DNA of 64,000 nt. Origin: Xanthomonas sp. NCPPB 1128 (GTDB taxonomy: Bacteria > Pseudomonadota > Gammaproteobacteria > Xanthomonadales > Xanthomonadaceae). The stretch covers positions 1 through 64,000 of the forward strand of contig NZ_LFME01000003.1 in assembly GCF_001043115.1 (NCBI RefSeq). The letters run 5' to 3'. Below the pieces are notes generated by a model, which was not told where the DNA came from, did not search any database, and worked only from the letters and a program-made list of their open reading frames with translations. Positions 1 through 9,620 of the stretch are shown piece by piece (within the stretch, counting starts at the first letter, position 1; every line of letters starts with the position of its first letter). A program made the translations under genes and the position numbers.

Positions 1-96
1 GCGCCTGAAGGTACTCGGCGAGCCCGGCGGATCACGCAGCGGTGATCTCGATGAAACTGCGGCGATGCTTGCAATGGGCATCGCCGCTTGGCCGTT
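1..96. other. Window edge, no assignable gene
   Basis: A plus-strand frame from base 1 closes at TGA 43-45 and could be the tail of an upstream gene, but it is too short to recognise. A hairpin follows (arms 59-68 GCGGCGATGC and 78-87 GCATCGCCGC), consistent with a terminator after such a gene. Nothing else is supported here. Confidence 0.3.
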
Positions 97-158
97 GTAG
101 GAGCGGCTTCAGCCGCGACGCATTACCGGTAAGGCGTCGCGGCTGAAGCCGCTCCTAC
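97..158. repeat. Dispersed inverted repeat, copy 1
   Basis: Two perfect 25-bp arms (97-121 and 134-158), beginning GTAGGAGCGGCTTCAGCCGC, are separated by 12 bases. The same sequence recurs at 4804, 24164, 47702 and 61345, always outside genes. It resembles REP-type palindromes; it could form a hairpin in RNA from either strand. Confidence 0.9.
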
Positions 159-229
159 CGAGAAGCACGCGGATGCCGCGCAATCGCGGGCTACGCCCAC
201 CCCGAACCCGAATCCCGATTCCCAGCGCT

Positions 230-916
230 TCAGGCCGCCGCGGCGCGCACCAGTTCCGCATAGGTTTGCGGCAGCTCGCGCATGTGTTCCATCACTGCGG
301 CCACGCCGAGCTGGTGCAAGGTTGCGGCATGTCCGGCGGGGATATGCGCGGCGCCGGTGAAACCGATCACCGTCATGCCCGCGGCCAGCGCGGCGCTGGC
401 ACCGGTGGCACTGTCCTCGATCACCAGGCACCGCTCCGGCGCCACGCCCAGCGTCTTCGCCGCCAGCAGATACACGTCCGGCGCGGGCTTGGGCCGCGCC
501 ACCATGTCGGCACTGAAGATGCGCTCGCCGACACGCTCCTGCAAGCCGGCGCGCGCCACCGAGGCGACCACGCTCTCGCGCATGCTGTTGGAGGCGACCG
601 CCAGCGGCAGCGGCAACGCCAGCAAAACCTCGCGCACGCCGTCGATCGGCTGCACTTCCGCCGCAATCAGCGCTTCGGAGCGCGTGCGGATCTCCTGGTA
701 CAAGCCTGGCGGCAAATCCAGCGCGTACTGACGCTGCACGCGCTGCACGATCTCCTGCGCGGTGAGGCCGAAGCTGCCGGCGAGGAAGCGTTCCAGTTCG
801 GCCCGCGGCACATAGGCGCCCAGCGCATCGAGCATCACCCGGTCGGCCAGCACTTCGCTGTCGACGAGCACGCCGTCGCAATCGCTGATCAACAGGTCGA
901 AGGGGGTCGCCGTCAT
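230..916 (-). CDS. HAD-family phosphatase
   Basis: A 228-residue HAD hydrolase of the beta-phosphoglucomutase/YieH-like subgroup. Motif I is DCDGVLVDSE with Asp12 (nucleophile) and Asp14; motif II is the Ser109 region (VASNS); motif III is Lys143 in RPKPAPD; motif IV is IEDS with Glu167-Asp168. A helical cap lies between motifs I and II. It probably dephosphorylates a small sugar phosphate or nucleotide in the cytoplasm; the sequence does not fix the substrate. The frame stays open further upstream, but the ATG at 916 has a good AGGAG ribosome site and directly precedes the domain, so it is chosen. It is a single gene with no operon partner in view. Confidence 0.85.
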   Translation of the reverse strand: MTATPFDLLISDCDGVLVDSEVLADRVMLDALGAYVPRAELERFLAGSFGLTAQEIVQRVQRQYALDLPPGLYQEIRTRSEALIAAEVQPIDGVREVLLALPLPLAVASNSMRESVVASVARAGLQERVGERIFSADMVARPKPAPDVYLLAAKTLGVAPERCLVIEDSATGASAALAAGMTVIGFTGAAHIPAGHAATLHQLGVAAVMEHMRELPQTYAELVRAAAA

Positions 917-1294
917 CGCGCGCTCCTGGAGGGAAACCGCCATTATGCCGCCGTGCGCATGTCCCCCACCTGTGCGAAGGCCTGCAGCGGCAACACTGCG
1001 ACCATCGCGCATGTGCAGATCGCGTACGTGCAGGACATGCGCACTATGTGCCCGCACGCGGCGTGATGCCTGCACGCCCTGCCCGCCCGCGGCCACCACC
1101 ACAGCGTGGCGGCGGTCTGTCGTGCAATCGTTGGTTTCCGGTTAAAACGCCTGCCACCCATCGGCGTGTCGCCTGCAATCCGCAGACAGCGTCACAAAAC
1201 TGCCGCCAAGCTCCGGCCATCCGCTGCTAGCATCGGCAACGGCGCCAGGACGTGCGCCGTCATCCCAGGACCGCGAACAGGAAAGGAGCCTTGC

Positions 1295-2062
1295 ATGCGT
1301 ACGCCCGTCCCTGCCCTGATCGCACTCGCGACCTCGCTGTTCTTCTCGGTCAGTTGCGCCGCACAGTCCGGCGCCAAGGAGCATTCCGCCATGTCAGCCT
1401 CGCTGCAGGATCATTCGGTCGCCTTCCGCGACCCCGCACTCGCCGACATCGCCGCCGCCAGCGCGCGCGGCGATGTCGCCCGCATCGCCGCCCTGGCGCC
1501 CAGCACGGACCTGTCCGCGCACGGCGACCAGAACGTCACCCTGCTCGAATGGGCGATCTGGAACGAACAGCCGCGCGCGCTGGCGGCGCTGCTCGATGCC
1601 GGTGCCGACCCGTCGCTGCCCGGCATGGATCAGGAAACCGTGGTGCACATGGCGGCCATGGCCAAGGATCCGCAGTACCTGCAACTCCTGCTGCAGCACG
1701 GCGCCCCGGTCGACCCGGTGAGCGCGCGCGCGCACTGGACGCCGCTGTTCCGCGCCGTGCAGAGCAAGCGCGACGCGCAGATCGAAATGCTGCTCAAGGC
1801 CGGCGCCGATCCGAAGCGCGTCGACGCCACCGGCAACTCGCTGCTGCATCTGGCCGCGCAGAGCAGCGCCGGCAACCCGTGGGTTCCGAAGCTGCTGCAG
1901 GCCGGGGTCGATCCGAACCTGCGCAATGCGCAGGGCAAGACCTTCCAGGCGTACTTCTTCAACACGCCCGAGCGCCTGCTCAACGCCAATGCACAGCAGA
2001 CCCGCAACGACGTGCGCGCCTGGCTGAGCGCCCACGCCATCCCCATGGAAGCGACCCGCTGA
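1295..2062 (+). CDS. Ankyrin-repeat exported protein, likely immunity protein of the adjacent lipase effector
   Basis: A 255-residue protein. It starts with a hydrophobic signal segment ending SVSCAAQ, a weak lipobox, so it may be a periplasmic lipoprotein. Ankyrin repeats follow from about residue 60 to 225 (for example LLDAGADPSLPG, LLKAGADPKRVD and LLQAGVDPNLRN). ATG 1295 is preceded by AAAGGAGCC; the frame is open further upstream, but only this start gives a signal peptide. The gene ends 34 bp before a lipase carrying a type IV secretion tag. Xanthomonas killing effectors of this type are normally encoded beside a periplasmic, often lipoprotein, inhibitor. Immunity function is therefore inferred from context; a generic ankyrin protein is the alternative. 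Confidence 0.75.
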   Translation: MRTPVPALIALATSLFFSVSCAAQSGAKEHSAMSASLQDHSVAFRDPALADIAAASARGDVARIAALAPSTDLSAHGDQNVTLLEWAIWNEQPRALAALLDAGADPSLPGMDQETVVHMAAMAKDPQYLQLLLQHGAPVDPVSARAHWTPLFRAVQSKRDAQIEMLLKAGADPKRVDATGNSLLHLAAQSSAGNPWVPKLLQAGVDPNLRNAQGKTFQAYFFNTPERLLNANAQQTRNDVRAWLSAHAIPMEATR

Positions 2063-2096
2063 TGCGGTCGGTCGCCACACTCGCACGGAGCCGCGC

Positions 2097-3290
2097 ATGA
2101 ACCAGAGCGATCTTTCCCCGTCCGATCCGTCCACCTCCTTCTCCGACGCCGTCCGCGGCCAGCAGCCGCAGGCCGTGGACCGGCAACTGCCGCCGCTGCT
2201 GCAGGACCTCTACCACACCGCGGCCGAGCGCCGCGCCGGCGGCGCCGAGACCTTCGCCGCGCTGCCCGATGGCTGGTCGCGCATGGACGACGCCGCCCTG
2301 CAGCGCGCCGACATCGATCCGAGCCTGCAGCACGACGCCAAGAGCGGCTTCGATGCCGCGTTCTACCGCAACCCGCAGGGCAACGTGGTGCTGGGGTTTT
2401 GCGGCACCGACGAACTGAAGGACTGGAAACACAACATCGGCCAGGGCCTGGGCTTTTCCGACGCGCAGTACGCCTCGGCGATCCAGCTCGGCAGCCAGGC
2501 CAAGCAGGCCTTCGGCGAGAACCTGCTGATCTCCGGACACTCGCTGGGCGGCGGCCTGGCCGCGGCCTCGTCGATGGTCAACGACGTGCCGACCGTGACC
2601 TTCAACGCCGCCGGGGTCAACAACAAGACCCTGGAACGCGAAGGACTGGACGCTGACGCCGCCAAGGCCTATGCCGCCGACGGGCTGATCCGCGGCTATC
2701 ACGTCAAGAACGAACTGCTGACCTACCTGCAGGAAGACAACCTGCTCACCCGCGGGCTGATGCCGGACGCTGCCGGCCACCAGATCCAGCTGCCGGAACC
2801 GGACCCGCTGTCGTTCGGTCAGCGCCTGATCCCAGGCATGATGTTCAAGCATCGCCTGGACCTGCACGGCATCGACTCGGTGATGAAGGCCGAGGATCTG
2901 CAGGCGCAAAGTCAGGGTCAGGCGCAATCGGCCGGCCTGTCGACCGGCAGCCGCCTGTTCAACGACGCGGTGGTGCAGCTGGATGGGCAGCGCGACCGGC
3001 TCGGCCTGCACGACGACGCGGCCTTCCTCAACACCGCCGCCAGCGTCGCTGCGCATGCCGGCCAGGACGGCCTGCAGCGCATCGACCAGGTCCTGCCCAG
3101 TCGCGAGGGCGATCGCCTGTTCGCGGTGCAGGGGCAGCCGGAGAACCCGGCACATCTGCGCAGCCAGGTGCAGACCGCAGCCGCGGCCCACGAGCCGTCG
3201 CAGGCCAACGTCGGCCAGTTGCAGCAGCAGAACCTGCAGGCGCCGCCGCAGCAGCAGGAAGAGCGGCAGCGCAGCGTGGCGATGCAGTAG
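2097..3290 (+). CDS. Lipase-type T4SS effector with C-terminal XVIPCD-like domain
   Basis: A 397-residue protein without a signal peptide. Residues about 75-265 form an alpha/beta-hydrolase lipase domain with the nucleophile elbow GHSLGGG (Ser149); His252 or His257 could complete the triad, and the acidic residue is not certain. Residues about 284-375 match the Xanthomonas VirD4-interacting protein domain: LHDDAAFLNTAA, LQRIDQVL, DRLFAVQG, PAHLRSQV. The tail is very glutamine-rich, as is common for these effectors. Such proteins are recognised by VirD4 of the chromosomal type IV system and injected into rival bacteria; lipase members attack membrane phospholipids. GGAG at 2087-2090 supports ATG 2097. 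The exported ankyrin protein upstream is the probable antidote. The secretion machinery itself is not in this window. Confidence 0.88.
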   Translation: MNQSDLSPSDPSTSFSDAVRGQQPQAVDRQLPPLLQDLYHTAAERRAGGAETFAALPDGWSRMDDAALQRADIDPSLQHDAKSGFDAAFYRNPQGNVVLGFCGTDELKDWKHNIGQGLGFSDAQYASAIQLGSQAKQAFGENLLISGHSLGGGLAAASSMVNDVPTVTFNAAGVNNKTLEREGLDADAAKAYAADGLIRGYHVKNELLTYLQEDNLLTRGLMPDAAGHQIQLPEPDPLSFGQRLIPGMMFKHRLDLHGIDSVMKAEDLQAQSQGQAQSAGLSTGSRLFNDAVVQLDGQRDRLGLHDDAAFLNTAASVAAHAGQDGLQRIDQVLPSREGDRLFAVQGQPENPAHLRSQVQTAAAAHEPSQANVGQLQQQNLQAPPQQQEERQRSVAMQ

Positions 3291-3310
3291 TCGCTGCAGA
3301 CTCAAGCATA

Positions 3311-3338
3311 AGGCAGGCGTTCGAAGGAACGCCTGCCT
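3311..3338. terminator. Hairpin after the effector gene
   Basis: A perfect 12-bp stem (3311-3322 with 3327-3338) and a GAAG loop lie 20 bp past the effector stop codon. There is no T-run, so Rho-independent activity is uncertain. It sits between convergent genes and may serve both. Confidence 0.6.
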
Positions 3339-3431
3339 CGATCGCCGCCAAGACCATGCGGAACGCGCATCGCTAGCGCCCTGGCGCTCGGATCGCGCTA
3401 GCGCTGGGTCGGACCACCACGCAACCTGGGC

Positions 3432-4676
3432 TCAGCCGGCGCCGGCCATCGCGCGCAGCACGATGCCCACCACGTAGGCCAGATAGGTGCCGGTGGCGTA
3501 GCCCATCGTGCCCAGCAGTACGCCGACCGGCGCCAGCGCCGGATGGAACGCGGCCGCCACCACCGGTGCCGAGGCCGGGCCGCCGACGTTGCTCTGCGAG
3601 CCGATCGCGAAGTAGAAGAACGGCACCCGCAGCAGCTTGCCCAGCGCCAGCAGCAGCAGGACGTGCACGATCAGCCAGATCAGTCCGAGCGCGAAGATCC
3701 AGGGTCGGTCGAACAGCGCCAGCAGATCCATCTGCATGCCGATGCAGGCGATCAGGAAGTACAGCAAAAGCGTGCCGATACGCGAGGCGCCGGCGCCCTC
3801 GAGGGTGCGCGCGCGGGTGAAACTGAGCAGCAGGCCGAAGGTGGTCGCCAGCACCACCACCCACACGAACGGCGAGCCGAGGCTGAACTGCTTGGCCCAA
3901 CTGACGTTGGCGTCGAACCAGGCCGCCGCCGGCGTGGCGATCGCATGCGCCAGACCCACCGCGCCGAAGGCAATGCCGACGATCAGCATCAGGTCGGTCA
4001 GGCTGGCCACGCGCTCGTGCTGGGCCTGGAAGTGGGCGATGCGCTGCTTGAGGTCGTCGATGCCGCGGGTGTCGGCGCCGCTGCGCGCGTCGATGGCCGG
4101 CGCACGCTGCGCCAGGAAGATCAACAGCGCCATCCACACGTAGCCGACGCCGACGTCGACCACCGCGAACTGGCCGAAGGTGGTGGCATCGACCTGGAAC
4201 ACCTCGCGCATCGCCAGCATGTTGGCGCCGCCGCCGATCCAGCTGCCGGCCAGCGCCGCCATGCCGGCCCAGGTGTCGCCGGCCACGGTCACCGGATGCA
4301 GCCACTTCATGATCTGGAACGCCACCACTGCGCCGAGCATGATGCTGAAGGAGGCACCCAGGTACATCGCCACCAGCTTCGGTCCCAGCCGCAGGATGCC
4401 CTTGAGATCGACGGTGAGGGTGAGCAGCACCAGCGCCGCCGGCAGCAGCACGTCGCGCGCGACCGGGTTGTAGAGTTTGTTGTGCTGCCCGTCGATCAGG
4501 CCGACGGTGTTGTAGATGCCCGGAATCAGGTAGCACAGCAGCAGCGCCGGCACGATGCCGTAGAAACGCTTCCAGACTCCCGACGGCCGCGCCGCGGTCC
4601 AGAACACCGCGCCGAGGGTGGCGGCGATCAGGCCGAAGATGACGATGTCGTTGGTGATCAGGGGCGTGGAGGGCAT
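3432..4676 (-). CDS. DUF819 family integral membrane protein
   Basis: A 414-residue polytopic membrane protein with about 10-11 hydrophobic segments and the hallmarks of the DUF819 (YjcL-like) family. These include a glycine-rich GSWIGGGANM segment near residue 145 and a C-terminal SQSNVGGPASAP motif that resembles the substrate-binding reentrant loops of secondary transporters. The family has no assigned substrate; the fold suggests an ion-coupled transporter in the inner membrane. A cytoplasmic loop of about 45 polar residues lies near the middle. The gene follows the S9 peptidase gene on the same strand, but almost 300 bp with repeats and hairpins separate them, so it is probably transcribed separately. 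Confidence 0.8.
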   Translation of the reverse strand: MPSTPLITNDIVIFGLIAATLGAVFWTAARPSGVWKRFYGIVPALLLCYLIPGIYNTVGLIDGQHNKLYNPVARDVLLPAALVLLTLTVDLKGILRLGPKLVAMYLGASFSIMLGAVVAFQIMKWLHPVTVAGDTWAGMAALAGSWIGGGANMLAMREVFQVDATTFGQFAVVDVGVGYVWMALLIFLAQRAPAIDARSGADTRGIDDLKQRIAHFQAQHERVASLTDLMLIVGIAFGAVGLAHAIATPAAAWFDANVSWAKQFSLGSPFVWVVVLATTFGLLLSFTRARTLEGAGASRIGTLLLYFLIACIGMQMDLLALFDRPWIFALGLIWLIVHVLLLLALGKLLRVPFFYFAIGSQSNVGGPASAPVVAAAFHPALAPVGVLLGTMGYATGTYLAYVVGIVLRAMAGAG

Positions 4677-4803
4677 CAGGCGGTAGGCGGGGATTCGGGA
4701 GCGGGGATTCGGGATCTAGGATTGGCGGTTAGCGGTTGAGGGTTGAGGGTTGAGGGGGAATTCGACCGTAAGCAGCGCCAACGTCCTCACACCCATGGCA
4801 GTC
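4677..4803. repeat. GGGATT-type tract with GGTTGAG heptamers
   Basis: The stretch holds several GGGATTCGGG-type units (about 4689-4715) followed by three consecutive GGTTGAG heptamers (4734-4754). Similar GGGATTGGGG tracts occur in many other gaps of this window. No coding potential is seen. Confidence 0.7.
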
Positions 4804-4863
4804 GTAGGAGCGGCTTCAGCCGCGACGCGGTGCCACCACGGTCGCGGCTGAAGCCGCTCCTAC
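4804..4863. repeat. Dispersed inverted repeat, copy 2
   Basis: Arms of 23 bp (GTAGGAGCGGCTTCAGCCGC plus GAC, and its complement) flank a 14-base spacer. It is the same family as the copy at 97-158. Confidence 0.9.
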
Positions 4864-4909
4864 GAGACGCCATGCAGACGCTGCATGCCCTGGACGAATC
4901 CCGAATCCC

Positions 4910-4958
4910 GGGGCCTGGGCCATGACCCAGGCCCCAGGACGGGGCCCGAGAAACCCGG
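4910..4958 (-). terminator. Two GC-rich hairpins after the S9 peptidase gene
   Basis: Two adjacent palindromes, GGGGCCTGGG/CCCAGGCCCC (4910-4934) and CGGGGCCCG/CGGGCCCC (about 4940-4958), lie immediately 3' of the minus-strand peptidase gene. They are likely to end its transcript. No T-run is present. Confidence 0.5.
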
Positions 4959-4970
4959 GCCCCAGGCCCC

Positions 4971-7040
<2,070 letters not shown>

Positions 7041-7394
7041 CGGGTGTCTCCGGAACACGGCAAAACGTCGATGGTAGGGGCCGCGGCGGGCATGGCGCAA
7101 AGGACTGAAGTCATGGAGGGGCTGGGATTGGGGAATCGGGATTGGGGATTGGGAAGAGCGACGCGCTGACCCGTGACGTGCAGGAGGCCGATGCCGGCGC
7201 TGGTGTCAGGCGGACAGCGGCAAGCGCGCGGGTGATGCGATGCGGTCCTGGGTCCACGCGATGCACGCGGCGCGGCCAGCCAACCAGCGAGACGCTGATG
7301 GAACGGCACGCGCGGCGCGCTGGCGCGACCGCAAAAGCGAAGCCCGGCGCGGGGCCGGGCTTCGAATGTTGCGTTGCGGGAGGCGATTGCGCCG
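7041..7394. other. Gap between OPT transporter and S9 peptidase genes
   Basis: This 354-base gap holds a GGGATTGGGGATTGGG tract at about 7124-7158 and, at its far end, the terminator of the OPT gene. The rest has no supported gene; short frames here are typical chance ORFs of GC-rich DNA. Confidence 0.6.
7338..7364 (-). terminator. Terminator of the OPT transporter gene
   Basis: A perfect 11-bp stem (7338-7348 CGAAGCCCGGC with 7354-7364), read on the minus strand, is followed by CTTTTGC. It lies about 30 bp beyond the OPT stop codon. Confidence 0.75.
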
Positions 7395-9335
7395 TTACGC
7401 GTGCGGCTTGGCCGCGGCTTCGCCCTTGCGGCCGGTGCGGTACAGCAGCCAGCCGACGAAGGCCAGCAGCGCAAGGCCATACCACTGGTTGAGGTGATAG
7501 GCCTCGGGAAGCGCCAGCACGTCCTTGTTGTTGGTGATGACGATCGGAAGCGCAATGCCGATGCCCATCAACGCCTCGCCGGTAATCAGACCCGCTGAAA
7601 ACAACACGCCTGGACGATGCACGCGATCTCGCCCTTCCTCGTCATCGGCGCGAATCTTGTGGAAACGCTCGACCAAGTGGGCGATCAGGCCACCAAGGAA
7701 GATCGGCACCATCAGCTCCAGCGGCAGGTAGATGCCGATCGCCGCGGCGAGCACCGGCACGCGGAAGCGCTTGCCGGTCTTCTTCAACCATTCGTCAAAC
7801 GCGATGATCGCCGCACCGACACCGGCGCCGATCGCAATCATCGTCCACGGCAGTGTCCCACCGAACAGACCCTTGGCTACCGAGGCCATCAACATCGCCT
7901 GCGGGGCCGGAAGCGTCTTGCTGCCGATCCCGTACGCCTCTGCGAGCAGATTCAGCACCGGCGCCATGATCAGCGCGCACGAGAACGCACCGATGGCCAG
8001 CATCAACTGCTGCTTCCATGGCGTGGCGCCGACCAGGTAGCCGGTCTTCAGATCCTGCAGGTTGTCACCGCCGACTGCCGCGGCGCAGCACACCACTGCG
8101 CCGATCATGATCGCGGCGACCGCACCGATCGGGGAATCGCGCCCGAGCAGCAGCACCAGCACTGCCGAGGCGAACAGGATGGTGGAGATGGTGATGCCGG
8201 AGACCGGGTTGTTCGACGAGCCGATCAGGCCGGCCAGGTAGCCGGACACCGAGACGAACAGGAAGCCGGCGACGATCATGATGAGGGTCATCGGCACGCT
8301 GACGTGCCACTGGCCGACGATGGCCTGGTACAGACCCAGCAGCGGCAGCGTGCACAGCAGCAGCGCTACCAGCATCCACTTCATCGGCAGGTCGCGATCG
8401 GTCTCGGCCACCGCGGCGCCGCCGGTGCTCTTGCGCGCCGCAGCGAAGCCGCTCTTGACACCCGACAGCAGCGACTTGCGCAGCGAGAACAGCGTCCACA
8501 CGCCGCCGATCAGCATCGCACCCACGCCGAGGTAGCGGACTTTTTCGCCCCAGATCCCGAACGCAGCCTCGGCCGCCGGTGCGTTGGCCAGGCTCTGCGC
8601 CAGCGCCGGGTCGGAGCCCATGAAGAACTGCTGGTACAGCGGGATGGCGATATGCCAGGACAGGATCGAGCCGGACAGCACCACGATGCCGACGTTGAGC
8701 CCGACGATGTAGCCCACGCCCAACAGCGCCGGCGACAGACCGGTCCCGATGTAGCCGACCATCTTGCTGCTGCCGACGTACGCGGCCTGCGCCCAGGTAT
8801 CCGGGATCACCTTCAGGCCGCTGGCCGCGCCGAGCTTGACCAGCCCGCCGATCGCTGCCGACAGGCCCAGGATTTTCAGCCCCGGCCCGGGATTCTCGCC
8901 GGCCTTGAGCACTTCCGCGGCGGCCTTGCCCTCCGGGAACGGCAGCGGATCCTCGACGATCATCGAGCGCCGCAGCGGCACCGAGAACAGCACCCCGAGC
9001 AGGCCGCCCATGCCGGCGATGCCCAGCACCCACCAGTACTTGAAGTCCGGCCAGTAGCCCATGATCACCAGCGCCGGGATGGTGAAGATCACCCCCGCCG
9101 CGATCGAGGAACCAGCCGAGGCGCCGGTCTGCACGATGTTGTTCTCGAGGATGGAGCCGCCGCCGAGCAGGCGCAGCACCCCCATCGACACCACCGCCGC
9201 CGGAATCGCGGTGGCGATGGTCAGGCCGGCGAACAGGCCGAGGTAGGCATTGGCGGCGGACAGCACCACGGCCAGCACGATCGCCAGCACCACGGCACGG
9301 AACGTGAGCTGGCGCGGCGCGGCAGCGTTGTTCAT
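7395..9335 (-). CDS. OPT family oligopeptide transporter
   Basis: A 646-residue membrane protein with about 15-16 hydrophobic segments, typical of the bacterial oligopeptide transporter (OPT/YSL) family. Recognisable parts are the N-terminal AANAYLGLFAGLTIATAIPA segment, the NIVQTGASAG motif near residue 65 and the GGDNLQDLKTG motif near residue 420. OPT proteins import oligopeptides or metal chelates by proton symport. ATG 9335 is the first residue of the family-like N-terminus and is preceded by AGGGGTAACC; a much longer in-frame extension upstream is not protein-like. It is divergent from a POT peptide transporter and upstream of a periplasmic peptidase, so peptide import is the favoured role. 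Confidence 0.88.
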   Translation of the reverse strand: MNNAAAPRQLTFRAVVLAIVLAVVLSAANAYLGLFAGLTIATAIPAAVVSMGVLRLLGGGSILENNIVQTGASAGSSIAAGVIFTIPALVIMGYWPDFKYWWVLGIAGMGGLLGVLFSVPLRRSMIVEDPLPFPEGKAAAEVLKAGENPGPGLKILGLSAAIGGLVKLGAASGLKVIPDTWAQAAYVGSSKMVGYIGTGLSPALLGVGYIVGLNVGIVVLSGSILSWHIAIPLYQQFFMGSDPALAQSLANAPAAEAAFGIWGEKVRYLGVGAMLIGGVWTLFSLRKSLLSGVKSGFAAARKSTGGAAVAETDRDLPMKWMLVALLLCTLPLLGLYQAIVGQWHVSVPMTLIMIVAGFLFVSVSGYLAGLIGSSNNPVSGITISTILFASAVLVLLLGRDSPIGAVAAIMIGAVVCCAAAVGGDNLQDLKTGYLVGATPWKQQLMLAIGAFSCALIMAPVLNLLAEAYGIGSKTLPAPQAMLMASVAKGLFGGTLPWTMIAIGAGVGAAIIAFDEWLKKTGKRFRVPVLAAAIGIYLPLELMVPIFLGGLIAHLVERFHKIRADDEEGRDRVHRPGVLFSAGLITGEALMGIGIALPIVITNNKDVLALPEAYHLNQWYGLALLAFVGWLLYRTGRKGEAAAKPHA

Positions 9336-9432
9336 GGTTACCCCTGAAACGACAAAAACGCTTTGCACGCTAGCGTCTGGGGCGGGGCAAGTCCAGCCTC
9401 CCGGCGCCCAGCTTGTGGCACATGCCTGGGGG

Positions 9433-9522
9433 GCGGGGATTGGGGAGTGGGGATTTGGGATTCGCAAAGGCAGCGGCAGCTGGTAGCCCCTCTCCCACCG
9501 GGAGAGGGGTTGGGGTGAGGGT
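9433..9522. repeat. GGGATTGGGG tract and CCCCTCTCCC palindrome between divergent transporters
   Basis: A GGGATTGGGGAGTGGGGATT tract (about 9436-9463) is followed by the palindrome CCCCTCTCCC ACC GGGAGAGGGG (9487-9509) and TTGGGGTGAGGG. The same palindrome with the same tail recurs, inverted, at 43341-43378. The remaining intergenic sequence (9336-9620) must contain both promoters, but I cannot place them. Confidence 0.8.
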
Positions 9523-9620
9523 ACGGCCTCGCGACGAACCGCCCATGCCAGGCGCCGCCATTCGAGCGAGCGCCGGCGCCCCCTATACTCCGCCGCTGCC
9601 TTCCTGCGCCGAGAGTCGCC

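Noticed and set aside
1106-1294. An N-terminal extension of the ankyrin protein
   Set aside because: It would bury the signal peptide, and the strong ribosome site is before ATG 1295.
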